Shown here piece by piece: positions 9,705 to 18,126 of a stretch of 64,000 nucleotides of DNA; the stretch's first letter is position 1, and every line of letters starts with the position of its first letter. The translations under genes were made by a program, and so were the position numbers. Source of the stretch: Streptomyces sp. NRRL S-340 (GTDB lineage: Bacteria; Actinomycetota; Actinomycetes; Streptomycetales; Streptomycetaceae); the NCBI RefSeq assembly GCF_000720185.1, contig NZ_JOIY01000010.1:1-64000 (forward strand), in the 5' to 3' direction. Below the pieces are notes generated by a model, which was not told where the DNA came from, made no database searches, and saw only the letters and a program-made list of their open reading frames with translations.

Positions 9705-10343
9705 ATGCCTGCGCACGCCAGTACCTCCCGGCCGCAAGCCGGCACCTCCCGGTCGGACGCGCCGCCGCTCACCGAGCGGCAGGAGGCGCGCCGCCGCCGC
9801 ATCCTGCGCGCGAGCGCGCAGCTCGCCTCCCGGGGCGGTTTCGACGCGGTGCAGATGCGGGAGGTCGCGGAGTCCTCGCAGGTCGCCCTCGGCACGCTGT
9901 ACCGGTACTTCCCGTCCAAGGTGCACCTGCTGGTCGCCACGATGCAGGACCAGCTGGAGCGGCTGCACGGCACGCTGCGCAAGCGGCCCCCGGCCGGTGA
10001 CAGCGCGGCCGAGCGGGTGGCGGAGACGCTGATGCGCGCCTTCTGCGCCCTCCAGCGCGAGCCCGATCTGGCGGACGCCATGGTCCGCGCCCTGACCTTC
10101 GCCGACCGCAGCGTGAGTCCCGAGGTCGACCAGGTGTCCCGGCAGACGACGGCGATCATCCTGGACGCGATGGGCCAGGACGACCCGACGCCCGGGCAGC
10201 TCTCCGCCGTCCGGGTCATCGAGCACACCTGGCTGTCGGCCCTGATCACCTGGCTCTCGGGCCGCGCCTCCATCGCGCAGGTCCAGGGGGACATCGAGAC
10301 GGTGTGCCGGCTGATCGGCCTCGCGGAGAGCGGGCGCAAATAG
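9705..10343 (+). CDS. kstR: TetR-family regulator, KstR-like
   Basis: A 212-aa TetR regulator. The helix-turn-helix runs through RRRRILRASAQLASRGGFDAV..MREVA, ending in GTLYRYFPSKVHLLVA, which is near-identical to mycobacterial KstR in this segment. The C-terminal half also follows KstR: ALTFAD, SPEVDQV, and a late HTWLSALITWLSGRAS. In mycobacteria KstR represses cholesterol catabolism and is released by steroid-derived CoA esters. Here the nearby perfect operator supports orthologous DNA binding, but the adjacent operon is not a sterol-degradation set, so the ligand may differ. The ATG at 9705 has GGAG 8 bases upstream. Confidence 0.82.
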   Translation: MPAHASTSRPQAGTSRSDAPPLTERQEARRRRILRASAQLASRGGFDAVQMREVAESSQVALGTLYRYFPSKVHLLVATMQDQLERLHGTLRKRPPAGDSAAERVAETLMRAFCALQREPDLADAMVRALTFADRSVSPEVDQVSRQTTAIILDAMGQDDPTPGQLSAVRVIEHTWLSALITWLSGRASIAQVQGDIETVCRLIGLAESGRK

Positions 10344-10366
10344 CCCGATTTTCCCGGCTTGGGGTA

Positions 10367-10394
10367 TTGCGTCAGGCCGCAGGCGTTCTATCCT
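10367..10394 (+). promoter_or_regulatory. Probable housekeeping promoter for the TPP riboswitch transcript
   Basis: TTGCGT at 10367-10372 and TATCCT at 10389-10394 are spaced by 16 bases, a good match to an HrdB-type -35/-10 pair. It lies just after the kstR-like stop and about 85 bases before the TPP aptamer, so it would drive the riboswitch transcript. Confidence 0.5.
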
Positions 10395-10479
10395 GAAAGA
10401 GCCTACGAGGCGAGTGAGGGAGTCCGACCGGAGTAGCCGACTTCCGCGAGACGCCGAGGCATCCTCGAGATGCCGAGGC

Positions 10480-10595
10480 ATCCGCCGGGGCCGACGTCGA
10501 CGGTAGGGCTGAGAGGCCGGAAGGTTCGCAGCAGAGAACCGGAAGGCGACCCCCATCACCTGATCCGGACCATACCGGCGAAGGGAACCCGTCTC
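10480..10595 (+). promoter_or_regulatory. TPP riboswitch (THI element)
   Basis: Thiamine-pyrophosphate aptamer. The conserved GGCTGAGAGG at about 10507-10516 and ACCTGATCCGG..ATACCGGCGAAGGGAA at about 10558-10587 match the two TPP-binding halves. The pairing GATCCGG/CCGGCG forms the P4-P5 arm. Downstream, GTCCCCTGCGGGGC..CCCGCGGGGTC (about 10617-10640) could form the switching hairpin. Such elements normally control thiamine synthesis or uptake; here the next reading frame is a broken SnoaL-like gene. Confidence 0.88.
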
Positions 10596-10684
10596 GTAGG
10601 TTTTCGCATGCCTCCGTCCCCTGCGGGGCTTCCCGCGGGGTCTCCTGCGTGCCCGCGCCCGTGGGCCGCTGCTGTGCGGGGCCC

Positions 10685-11204
10685 ATGGATCCTCTTGAAC
10701 GGATCCTCTTGAACGCCTCCGCGCCGAGCGCGCCTGCGAGCGCCTGGTCGTCGGCTTCGTCCACCGCCTGGACCTGGGCGACCCTCCTCCGTGGCCGAGC
10801 TGTTCGTGCCGGACGGGGTCTGGGAGTGGCCCCCTCCCGGTGACGGCAGGCGCGTCGAAGGGCGCGAGGCACTGCGGGCGTACTTCGGCTCCCGGCCGGG
10901 CGGACGGCTCTCGCGCCGGGTCATGTCCACCCTCCCCGTCACGGTGACCTCGGCGGACACGGCGACGGCCACCTCGTACCTCACCACCTGCCGCGTCGAC
11001 GGCCGCACCGGCGCCCACGGCATGGTGCCGACCGGCCCGCCCGTCCAGGCCGGCGACTACACCGACGTCTTCCGCAGGACCGGCGGCGACGAGTGGCTCC
11101 TGGTCTCCCGGGCCCTGCGCCTGCCGTTCGGCGGGCCCACGCCCAGGGCGTGGCCGCAGGGCCGCGCACAGCCGCCCGGCGGCCGCTTCCGGCCGGGCCG
11201 GTAG
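10685..11204 (+). pseudogene. SnoaL-like (NTF2 fold) protein, frameshifted
   Basis: The second part, from about 10785 (VAELFVPDGVWEW) onward, is a clear SnoaL/NTF2-like polyketide-cyclase-type fold with an FFxxGR-like REALRAYFGSRP and GDYTDVFRRTGGDEWLLVSR. The N-terminal helix that should precede it (ERLRAERACERLVVGFVHRLDLGDP) is present at 10708-10780 but in another frame. Two lesions explain this: a 14-bp tandem duplication of GATCCTCTTGAACG just after the ATG (10688-10715), and a missing base in the CCTCC run near 10782. A short product could start at the GTG at 10791, but it would lack the first helix. Alternatively these are assembly errors. It sits directly behind the TPP riboswitch. 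Confidence 0.6.
10688..10715. repeat. 14-bp perfect tandem duplication
   Basis: GATCCTCTTGAACG occurs twice head to tail immediately after the ATG of the SnoaL-like gene. Removing one copy restores the N-terminal helix frame, so this looks like a recent slippage or recombination duplication. Confidence 0.85.
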
Positions 11205-11211
11205 AGTGGCC

Positions 11212-11315
11212 CGGTCGTTTCACGCCTGTCCGGGGGGAAGCCGGTGCGAATCCGGCGCTGACCCGCAACCGTAGGCCGCCCCCGTGGCGGCGAGCCGGAA
11301 TGCCCCGGGCGCGCG
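11212..11315 (+). promoter_or_regulatory. Cobalamin riboswitch
   Basis: The B12-box core is complete: GGGGGGAAGCCGGTGCGAAT, then CCGGCGCTGACCCGCAACCGT, a variable hairpin GGCCGCCCCCGTGGCGGC and the closing GAGCCGGAATGCC. The element ends about 120 bases before the first gene of the ECF operon, leaving room for an expression platform. Adenosyl- or other cobalamin binding is expected to shut off the five downstream genes. Confidence 0.93.
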
Positions 11316-11436
11316 CGTGAGCGGCTCGCGTACGCCGGCAGCCCGCCGCCGTACGGCACCGTCGAGGGACACGGAGCCGAGCCGCCGGGGTGTCCCGTGC
11401 TGTCCGGCTCCCCGCAGGGAGAGGCATCCGCCGATC

Positions 11437-12729
11437 ATGAACATACGCCGCAGCGCAGCGGCCCTGGCCGCCGTCGCCGCCGTCGCCGTGATCGGTGCCC
11501 CGGCGCAGGCCGCCGTCACCGGCTCCTCCCCGGCCCCCTCCGCCTCCCCCGCGCTGCCGCCGGGCCTCTACGGCAGCTCCGACCCGAAGTACGACGGGGT
11601 CTGGCGCCAGTCCCTCGCCCTGCTCGCGCAGCACACCGTGGGGGTGCGGCCCGCCGCGCAGGCCGTGGACTGGCTGGCCGGGCAGCAGTGCGCGAGCGGC
11701 GCGTTCGCGCCCTTCCGCGCCGACCTGTCGCGCGCCTGCGACGCCAGGACGGCCGTCGACTCCAACAGCACGGCCGCCGCCGTCCAGGCGCTCGCCGCGC
11801 TCGGCGGCCACGACGCGGTGACCGGCAAGGCGGTGTCCTGGCTGAAGTCCGTGCAGAACAAGGACGGCGGCTGGGGGTACACGCCCGGCGGACCCAGCGA
11901 CGCCAACTCCACCTCGGTCGTCGTGGGCGCCCTCGCCGCCGTGGGCGACCGGCCCGCCTCCGTCGTCAAGGACGGCAAGTCCCCCTACGACGCCCTGCTG
12001 AAGCTGGCCCTGCCGTGCTCGGGCGACGGCGCGGGCGCCTTCGCCTACCAGCCCGACCAGCACGGCAAGCTCGCCGCCAACGCGGACGCGACCGCCGCCG
12101 GTGTGGTCGCCGCGCTCGGCCAGGGCCTGGCCGCCACACCGCAGGGGAAGACGGGCGGTACACCGCGGGGGAAGGCCGGCAGCGCAGCCCGCTGCACCGG
12201 CTCCGGTGCCGCCACCCCGGCGCGGGCCGCCGCCAACGGCGCCGCCTACCTCGCGCACGCCGTCGCCGAGGACGGCCACCTCACCTCCGCGCTGCCCGGC
12301 GCCACCGCCCAGCCCGACTACGGCAACACCGCCGACGCGGTCGTCGCGCTCGCCGCGCAGGGCGGTGCCGGGCAGGCACGGAAGCCGCTGGAGTGGCTGG
12401 AGAAGAACGCCGGGAAGTGGGCGGCGCAGAGCGGCCCGGCCGCGTACGCCCAGCTGGTCTTCGCGGCCCACGCCACCGGCACCGACCCGCGCGCCTTCGG
12501 CGGCCTCGACCTGGTCGAGGCGCTGAACGCGACCGGCCCGGCACCGCAGGCGCCCGTGACGGGCAGCACCAGCGGCGACGCGACGGAGAAGGGCGACAGC
12601 TCGTCGCACACCGTCTGGTGGATCGCCGGCGGTGCCTGCCTGGTCGTCGTCCTCGGCGCCGTCGCCTGGGCGGCCGGCCGCAGGAAGAGCGGGGCCGGCG
12701 GCGACAGCGCCGAGAGGCAGCAGCCGTGA
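11437..12729 (+). CDS. Secreted, membrane-anchored toroid protein of the cobalamin operon
   Basis: A 430-aa surface protein. It has a signal peptide (RRSAAALAAVAAVAVIGAPAQA), then repeated toroid hairpins with motifs such as AVDWLAGQQCASGAF, SWLKSVQNKDGGWGY and PLEWLEKNAGKW, then a Thr/Ser linker and one C-terminal transmembrane helix (WWIAGGACLVVVLGAVAWAAG) with a basic tail. The repeats belong to the terpenoid-cyclase/prenyltransferase-like fold, which is also the fold of vertebrate intrinsic factor and transcobalamin. Position behind a cobalamin riboswitch and before an ECF transporter makes an extracellular corrinoid-binding role likely, but that is inference. The ATG at 11437 follows GGGAGAGG. 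Confidence 0.82.
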   Translation: MNIRRSAAALAAVAAVAVIGAPAQAAVTGSSPAPSASPALPPGLYGSSDPKYDGVWRQSLALLAQHTVGVRPAAQAVDWLAGQQCASGAFAPFRADLSRACDARTAVDSNSTAAAVQALAALGGHDAVTGKAVSWLKSVQNKDGGWGYTPGGPSDANSTSVVVGALAAVGDRPASVVKDGKSPYDALLKLALPCSGDGAGAFAYQPDQHGKLAANADATAAGVVAALGQGLAATPQGKTGGTPRGKAGSAARCTGSGAATPARAAANGAAYLAHAVAEDGHLTSALPGATAQPDYGNTADAVVALAAQGGAGQARKPLEWLEKNAGKWAAQSGPAAYAQLVFAAHATGTDPRAFGGLDLVEALNATGPAPQAPVTGSTSGDATEKGDSSSHTVWWIAGGACLVVVLGAVAWAAGRRKSGAGGDSAERQQP

Positions 12730-13460
12730 CGTACCGCCGCCCGCGCGCCCTGCCCGCGCCGCCCGCCGCCTCCCCGCCGGCCATGCCGTCCGCGCTGTCC
12801 GCACTGTCCGTGCTGCTCCTGGCCGCCGTGTTCCTGCTGGCGGCGGGCGTCGCCCCGGCCCAGGCGGCCGGGTACCGGTACTGGTCCTTCTGGGACCGCG
12901 ACGGCGCCCGGTGGACGTACGCCACGCAGGGGCCGTCCACGGCCCGGCCCGCCGACGGCGACGTGCAGGGCTTCCGCTTCGCGGTGAGCCAGGACTCGCA
13001 GGACGCGGCCCGGCCGCGCGGGACGGCGGACTTCGCGGCCATCTGCTCCGGCACCCCGGCCCGCGACGGCGCCAAGCGCGTCGCGCTGGTCCTCGACTTC
13101 GGCACCCGGGCCGACGCGCCCTCCGGGGAGACCCCGCCCGCCCCCCGCACGGCCTGCGCCCGCGTGCCCTCCAACGCCACCACGGCGGAAGCCCTGGCGG
13201 CCGTCGCCAAGCCCCTGCGGTACGACACGAACGCGCTGCTGTGCGCGATCTCCGGATACCCGCGCCAGGGCTGCGGCGAGCAGGTCTCGTCGGACGGCGG
13301 CGCGAAGGCCCCGGGCGGCGAGCCGGCCTCGGACACGGCCGGCACGGACGGGAGGAAGGACGACGGCGGGCCGTCCGTCGGCCTCGTCGCGGGCGGTGCC
13401 GTGGTCGTCGTCCTCGCCGGGGCGGCCCTGTGGCAGGCCAGGCGGCGCAGGAATGCGTGA
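12726..13460 (+). CDS. Secreted, membrane-anchored protein of the SCO2322 family
   Basis: A 244-aa exported protein with an N-terminal signal segment (SALSVLLLAAVFLLAAGVAPAQA), an extracellular domain starting GYRYWSFWDRDGARWTY, and a C-terminal transmembrane helix (VGLVAGGAVVVVLAGAALW) followed by ARRRRNA. Four cysteines in the ectodomain (AICSG, TACAR, ALLCAI, QGCGE) could form two disulfides. It matches the family that public annotations call SCO2322, as I remember it, found between the toroid protein and the ECF permease. The GTG start overlaps the previous stop by 4 bases. Probably a partner of the surface toroid protein; its biochemical role is not known. Confidence 0.78.
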   Translation: MTYRRPRALPAPPAASPPAMPSALSALSVLLLAAVFLLAAGVAPAQAAGYRYWSFWDRDGARWTYATQGPSTARPADGDVQGFRFAVSQDSQDAARPRGTADFAAICSGTPARDGAKRVALVLDFGTRADAPSGETPPAPRTACARVPSNATTAEALAAVAKPLRYDTNALLCAISGYPRQGCGEQVSSDGGAKAPGGEPASDTAGTDGRKDDGGPSVGLVAGGAVVVVLAGAALWQARRRRNA

Positions 13461-14670
13461 CGGGGCCGGGGCCGGTGGCGCGGGCGCCCACCGGCCCGGT
13501 CCCCGCGCCCGCGAGTCCGCTCCCCGCTCCCGTGGACCCCGGGTCCACGCGGGCGCCTGGTGGCTGTGGGCGCTGGCGCTCGGCACCGGCGCCACCCGCA
13601 CCACCAACCCGCTGCTGCTCGCCCTGCTCCTCACGGTCTCCGGCTACGTCGTCGTCACCTGCCGCCCGGACACCCCCTCGGCGCGCTCCTACTCCGCCTT
13701 CCTGCGGCTGGCGCTCGCCGTCCTCGTCATCCGGCTCTTCTTCGCCGTCGCCCTCGGCTCCCCCATCCCCGGCACGCACGTGCTCCTCACGCTCCCCGAA
13801 GTCCCGCTGCCGCACTGGGCGCAGGGCATCCGGCTGGGCGGCCGGGTCACGGCCGAGGCGCTGCTGTTCGCCCTGTACGACGGCCTGAAGCTGGCCGCGC
13901 TGCTGATCTGCGTGGGCGCCGCCAACGCGCTGGCCGCGCCCGCCCGGCTGCTCAAGTCCCTGCCCGGCGCGCTGTACGAGACGGGCGTGGCCGTCGTCGT
14001 CGCGCTCACCTTCGCCCCGCACCTGGTGGCCGACGGGCGCCGGCTGCGGGCCGCCCGCAGGCTGCGCGGGCGGCCCGACCGTGGCGTGCGCGGGCTGCTG
14101 CACGTGGGACTGCCGGTCCTGGAGGGCGCGCTGGAGCGTTCGGTGGCGCTCGCCGCCGCGATGGACGCCCGCGGTTACGGCCGCACCGCCGAGGTCGCGC
14201 CCGCCGTGCGCCGCACCACCGCCGCCCTCACCCTGGGCGGGCTGCTCGGGGTGTGCGCGGGAACGTACGGGCTGCTCACCGCCGAGGGCGGCAGCTACGG
14301 GCTGCCGGTGCTGCTGGCCGGGGTCGCCGCCGCGCTGGCCGGGCTGTGGCTCGGCGGCCGACGCTCGGTGCGCACCCGCTACCGCCCCGACACCTGGAAC
14401 CCGCGCTCCTGTCTCGTGGCCGCTTCCGGCATCGCCGTGGCGGTGCTGCTGACGCTGGCCGCCGCCCGCGACCCGCAGGCACTGCACCCCGGTGTCGTCC
14501 CGCTGACCGCCCCCGGCCTGCCGGTGTGGCCGGCGGCGGCCGTACTGCTCGGTCTTGTCCCCGCGTTCGTGGCCCCCGCGGGCACCGCCGCACGCAAGGA
14601 TGCGCCCGGCGCCCCCCGCCAGGGCTCGCGCGAAAACGCGCGCAAGAACGCACGCAAGGAGCCGTCGTGA
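13453..14670 (+). CDS. ecfT: ECF transporter transmembrane (T) component, CbiQ-like
   Basis: A 405-aa permease of an energy-coupling factor transporter. After a basic start there are hydrophobic segments at WWLWALALGTG, NPLLLALLLTVSGYVVV and LALAVLVIRLFFAVALG; the coupling region carries ALERSVALAAAMDARGYGR, the Ala-Arg-Gly motif that contacts the ATPases. Two more hydrophobic segments follow near the C-terminus, making it longer than minimal EcfT. The ATG at 13453 overlaps the upstream gene by 8 bases. It scaffolds the fused ATPase and the substrate-binding S component encoded next. Confidence 0.87.
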   Translation: MRDGAGAGGAGAHRPGPRARESAPRSRGPRVHAGAWWLWALALGTGATRTTNPLLLALLLTVSGYVVVTCRPDTPSARSYSAFLRLALAVLVIRLFFAVALGSPIPGTHVLLTLPEVPLPHWAQGIRLGGRVTAEALLFALYDGLKLAALLICVGAANALAAPARLLKSLPGALYETGVAVVVALTFAPHLVADGRRLRAARRLRGRPDRGVRGLLHVGLPVLEGALERSVALAAAMDARGYGRTAEVAPAVRRTTAALTLGGLLGVCAGTYGLLTAEGGSYGLPVLLAGVAAALAGLWLGGRRSVRTRYRPDTWNPRSCLVAASGIAVAVLLTLAAARDPQALHPGVVPLTAPGLPVWPAAAVLLGLVPAFVAPAGTAARKDAPGAPRQGSRENARKNARKEPS

Positions 14671-16430
14671 TCCGTTTCGAGGACGTCTCTGTGACGTACG
14701 ACGGTGCCGCCGAACCCACCGTCCGCGCCGTGGACTTCGAGGTACCCGAGGGTGAACTCGTGCTGCTGGCGGGCCCGTCGGGGGTGGGCAAGTCCACCGT
14801 GCTGGGCGCGGTGAGCGGGCTGGTGCCGCACTTCACCGGCGGCACCCTGCGCGGCCGGGTCACCGTGGCCGGACGCGACACCCGCACCCACAAGCCGCGC
14901 GAGCTGGCCGACGTCGTCGGCACGGTCGGGCAGGACCCGCTGTCCCACTTCGTCACCGACACCGTCGAGGACGAACTCGCCTACGGCATGGAGTCGCTGG
15001 GACTCGCCCCGGCCGTCATGCGGCGCCGGGTGGAGGAGACCCTGGACCTGCTGGGCCTGGCCGCGCTGCGGGACCGGCCCATCGCCACGCTCTCCGGCGG
15101 CCAGCAGCAGCGGGTCGCGATCGGCTCGGTGCTCACCCCGCACCCGCAGGTCCTCGTCCTGGACGAGCCGACCTCCGCCCTCGACCCGGCCGCCGCCGAG
15201 GAGGTCCTCGCCGTCCTCCAGCGCCTCGTGCACGACCTCGGTACGACGGTCCTCCTGGCCGAGCACCGCCTGGAACGGGTCGTCCAGTACGCCGACCAGG
15301 TCGTCCTGCTGCCCGCGCCGGGCGCCGCCCCACTGCTGGGCGCCCCGGCCGACGTCATGGCCGTCTCGCCGGTGTACCCGCCGGTGGTGGACCTGGGCCG
15401 GCTCGCGGGCTGGTCGCCGCTGCCCCTGACGGTCCGGGACGCCCGGCGCCGCGCCGGGGACCTGCGCGAGCGCCTGAGCGGCCGCGAGCCCGCCCCGGCA
15501 CCGCTCCCGCCCACCGCACCGCCCGCACCCGCCACCTCCACGGCACCCGGCGCGCCGGGGACACCCCGAACAGCTGGGACGGCTTCCACAACACCCGGGA
15601 CGGTCCGCCGGCCGGGTCTGCGCGGACTCTGGCGCAGGGGCGCGACCGGGGCCGCGACGGCGTCCCCGGCCGCCGGTGCCCCCGTAGCCGAGGTCCGCGC
15701 CCTCGGCGTCCGCCGCGACGGCGTCCAGGCGCTGCGGCACGTCGATCTGACCGTCGCGCCCGGTGAGACCATCGCGCTCATGGGCCGCAACGGCGCCGGG
15801 AAGTCCACCCTGCTCGGCTCGCTGGTCGGCCTGGTGGAGCCGCGGAGCGGAGTGGTCCGCGTCGGCGGGACGGTGCCGCACCGCTCCTCGCCCCGTGAGC
15901 TGGTGCGCCGAGTGGGTCTGGTCCCGCAGGAGCCGCGCGACCTGCTCTACGCCGACACGGTCGCCGCCGAGTGCGAGGCGGCCGACCGGGACGCGCACGC
16001 GGCGCCCGGCACCTGCCGCGCCCTGGTCCACGAGCTGCTGCCCGGCGTCGCCGACGCCACCCACCCGCGCGACCTGTCCGAGGGCCAGCGTCTCGCGCTC
16101 GCCCTCGCGGTGGTCCTGGCCGCGCGCCCGCCGCTGCTGCTCCTGGACGAGCCGACCCGCGGCCTGGACTACGGCGCCAAGGCGCGCCTGGTAGCGGTGC
16201 TGCGCGGCCTGGCCGCCGAGGGGCACGCGATCGTGCTGGCCACGCACGACGTGGAACTGGCCGCGGAACTCGCCCACCGGGTCGTGCTGGTCGCCGAGGG
16301 CGAGGTGATCGCCGACGGCCCGACGGCCGAGGTCGTCGTCTCCTCCCCCTCCTACGCCCCGCAGGTCACCAAGATCCTCGCCCCGCAGCACTGGCTCACG
16401 GTCTCCCAGGTCCGCGAGGCGCTGACGTGA
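14667..16430 (+). CDS. ecfA: ECF transporter ATPase, two fused ABC domains (A and A')
   Basis: A 587-aa double ATPase. The first domain has Walker A GPSGVGKST, signature LSGGQQQR and Walker B VLVLDEPTSALD; the second has GRNGAGKST, signature LSEGQRLAL and LLLLDEPTRGLD. A ~90-residue Pro/Ala/Thr linker joins them (about residues 265-350). Fusion of the two ECF ATPases in one chain is common in actinobacteria. The GTG start (14667) overlaps the permease stop by 4 bases and has AAGGAG upstream. It powers import by the T and S components on the cytoplasmic face. Confidence 0.92.
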   Translation: MIRFEDVSVTYDGAAEPTVRAVDFEVPEGELVLLAGPSGVGKSTVLGAVSGLVPHFTGGTLRGRVTVAGRDTRTHKPRELADVVGTVGQDPLSHFVTDTVEDELAYGMESLGLAPAVMRRRVEETLDLLGLAALRDRPIATLSGGQQQRVAIGSVLTPHPQVLVLDEPTSALDPAAAEEVLAVLQRLVHDLGTTVLLAEHRLERVVQYADQVVLLPAPGAAPLLGAPADVMAVSPVYPPVVDLGRLAGWSPLPLTVRDARRRAGDLRERLSGREPAPAPLPPTAPPAPATSTAPGAPGTPRTAGTASTTPGTVRRPGLRGLWRRGATGAATASPAAGAPVAEVRALGVRRDGVQALRHVDLTVAPGETIALMGRNGAGKSTLLGSLVGLVEPRSGVVRVGGTVPHRSSPRELVRRVGLVPQEPRDLLYADTVAAECEAADRDAHAAPGTCRALVHELLPGVADATHPRDLSEGQRLALALAVVLAARPPLLLLDEPTRGLDYGAKARLVAVLRGLAAEGHAIVLATHDVELAAELAHRVVLVAEGEVIADGPTAEVVVSSPSYAPQVTKILAPQHWLTVSQVREALT

Positions 16431-17284
16431 CCGCGCCCTCCTCCCTCCGTGCCCCCGCCCCCGCCGCCACGGCAGGCAGGCAGGCGCGCGCGGTCCGTCT
16501 GGGCCCGCGCTCCCTGGCCGCCCTCGTCCTGGTCAGCGCCGTCGGTGTCGCCGCGTTCACCTGGCCGTTCCTCGCCCCGCCGACCGCCCAGCTCAGCGCG
16601 CACGCGCAGGACGCGCCCTGGCTCTTCGCGGGTCTGCTCGTGCTGCTCGTCGCCGTCGTCGCCGCGACGATCTCCGAGTCCGGTCTCGGCCCGAAAGCGG
16701 TCGCCATGCTGGGCGTGCTGGCGGCGACCGGGGCGGCGCTGCGCCCGATCGGCGCCGGGACGGCGGGCCTGGAGCCCATGTTCTTCCTGATGGTGCTGAG
16801 CGGACGGGTGCTCGGGCCGGGCTTCGGGTACGTGCTGGGCTCGGTGACGATGTTCGCCTCCGCGCTGCTCACCGGCGGGGTGGGCCCGTGGATGCCGTTC
16901 CAGATGCTGGCGATGGGCTGGTTCACCATGGGCGCGGGCCTGCTGCCGGGCCCCGACCGGCTGTGCGGCCGTGCCGAGCTGCTGATGCTGGCCGTGTACG
17001 GGTTCCTCGCCGCGTTCGCCTACGGCACGGTCATGAACCTCGCGGGCTGGCCCTTCATGGGCACCCTCGCCTCCACGATCGCCTTCGACCCGCACGCGGC
17101 GGTCGGCGCCAACCTGGCCCGTTTCCTCGCGTACTGCCTGGCCACCTCGCTCGGCTGGGACCTGGGCCGGGCCGTCGTCACGGTCGCCTTGACCCTCGTG
17201 GTGGGTCCGGCGGTGCTGCGGGCGCTGCGGCGGGCCACCCGGCGGGCCGCGTTCGAGACGCCGGTCACCTTCGACGGCCCCTGA
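16427..17284 (+). CDS. ECF transporter S component (probable cobalamin or precursor binding)
   Basis: A 285-aa membrane protein with about six hydrophobic segments, including LAALVLVSAVGVAAFTWPFL, LFAGLLVLLVAVVAATIS and FGYVLGSVTMFASALLTGG, and the loop GPWMPFQMLAMGWFTMGAGL that is typical of ECF S components. The family is the integral membrane substrate-specificity subunit; the riboswitch argues for cobalamin, a cobinamide or a related corrinoid. It ends the five-gene overlapping operon (4-base overlap with the ATPase). Confidence 0.82.
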   Translation: MTAPSSLRAPAPAATAGRQARAVRLGPRSLAALVLVSAVGVAAFTWPFLAPPTAQLSAHAQDAPWLFAGLLVLLVAVVAATISESGLGPKAVAMLGVLAATGAALRPIGAGTAGLEPMFFLMVLSGRVLGPGFGYVLGSVTMFASALLTGGVGPWMPFQMLAMGWFTMGAGLLPGPDRLCGRAELLMLAVYGFLAAFAYGTVMNLAGWPFMGTLASTIAFDPHAAVGANLARFLAYCLATSLGWDLGRAVVTVALTLVVGPAVLRALRRATRRAAFETPVTFDGP

Positions 17285-17646
17285 CCCCGGCCGCGCGGTG
17301 AACCGTCGGTGAGCCCCGCCGATCCCACGGTGACGGCCCCGGTGAGGCGCCCCACATGACGTGGGTCACCTACGATGCCGGGCCGTAGCCGCAAGCGGCT
17401 GTCATGCACGCGACTTTACCCGCGCCGACCTGGGCTTTGAGACGCCGCTCACACGGGGACGGATCACCCGGGATGCGACGACCACTAGTAAAAGGGGTGC
17501 TTGCGGACGGATTTCCCGGCTGCTTCTCTGGACGACGTCGCAAGGAGCCGACGGTCCCCCGGGGCCGCGGCACCAGGCAGCTCCTCCCCCGCTCCCGCGG
17601 GCTCCGGCTGTCCGCGGCCCCCCGTCCCCGACGCAAGAGGTTCTCC
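17285..17646 (+). other. Long noncoding leader of the transglycosylase gene
   Basis: About 360 bases without a supported gene. The region has an AT-richer patch around 17365-17500 (GACTTTACCC, CACTAGTAAAAGG) and GC hairpins further down. Streptomyces peptidoglycan hydrolase genes are often preceded by c-di-AMP (ydaO) riboswitches; I looked for the ydaO signatures and did not find a convincing match, so no riboswitch is called. Confidence 0.4.
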
Positions 17647-18063
17647 GTGTCCGTCTCCTTCATCCGCCGCATCGCCACTCCGAAGAAGGCCCTCTCCACC
17701 GCCGCCGTGGCCGCCGCCACCGTCGGCATGGCCCTCACCGCCGCCCCCGCTCACGCGGCCACCGCCGGCTCGGGCGCCGACGCGAAGACGATCGCGCACC
17801 AGATGATCCCGGACGCCGCCCAGTTCAACGCCTTCAGCCACATCGTCGAGCACGAGAGCGGCTGGAACCCGCACGCCACCAACGCCTCCTCCGGCGCCTA
17901 CGGTCTGGTCCAGGCGCTCCCGGCCTCGAAGATGTCCTCGGCCGGCGCCGACTGGAAGACCAACCCGAAGACCCAGATCAAGTGGGGTCTGGACTACATG
18001 AACTCCCGCTACGGCAGCCCGGCCGCCGCCTGGAACTTCTGGCAGGCCAACGGCTGGTACTGA
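17647..18063 (+). CDS. Secreted SLT-type lytic transglycosylase
   Basis: A 138-aa exported protein. The signal peptide (RRIATPKKALSTAAVAAATV, ending AHA) is followed by a compact lysozyme-like SLT domain. The catalytic Glu is in IVEHESGWNPHATN, and the family signature SGAYGLVQALP and the late SPAAAWNFWQANGWY are clear. It would cut glycan strands with formation of anhydro-muropeptides and act outside the cell. The start is a GTG preceded by AAGAGG. A strong bidirectional terminator follows. Confidence 0.86.
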   Translation: MSVSFIRRIATPKKALSTAAVAAATVGMALTAAPAHAATAGSGADAKTIAHQMIPDAAQFNAFSHIVEHESGWNPHATNASSGAYGLVQALPASKMSSAGADWKTNPKTQIKWGLDYMNSRYGSPAAAWNFWQANGWY

Positions 18064-18126
18064 GCCGGCCCCGCAGTGTGAGCCCCCGGATGCGACCCAT
18101 CCGGCGCGGGCCACCGCACCGCAGTC

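Noticed and set aside
10981..14487. 1168-codon minus-strand open frame opposite the cobalamin operon
   Set aside because: Antisense to three recognisable overlapping genes; low-complexity translation without any domain.
17285..17646. c-di-AMP (ydaO) riboswitch
   Set aside because: The expected conserved strands (such as a CCGACAGCUxACCUCG-like segment) were not found.
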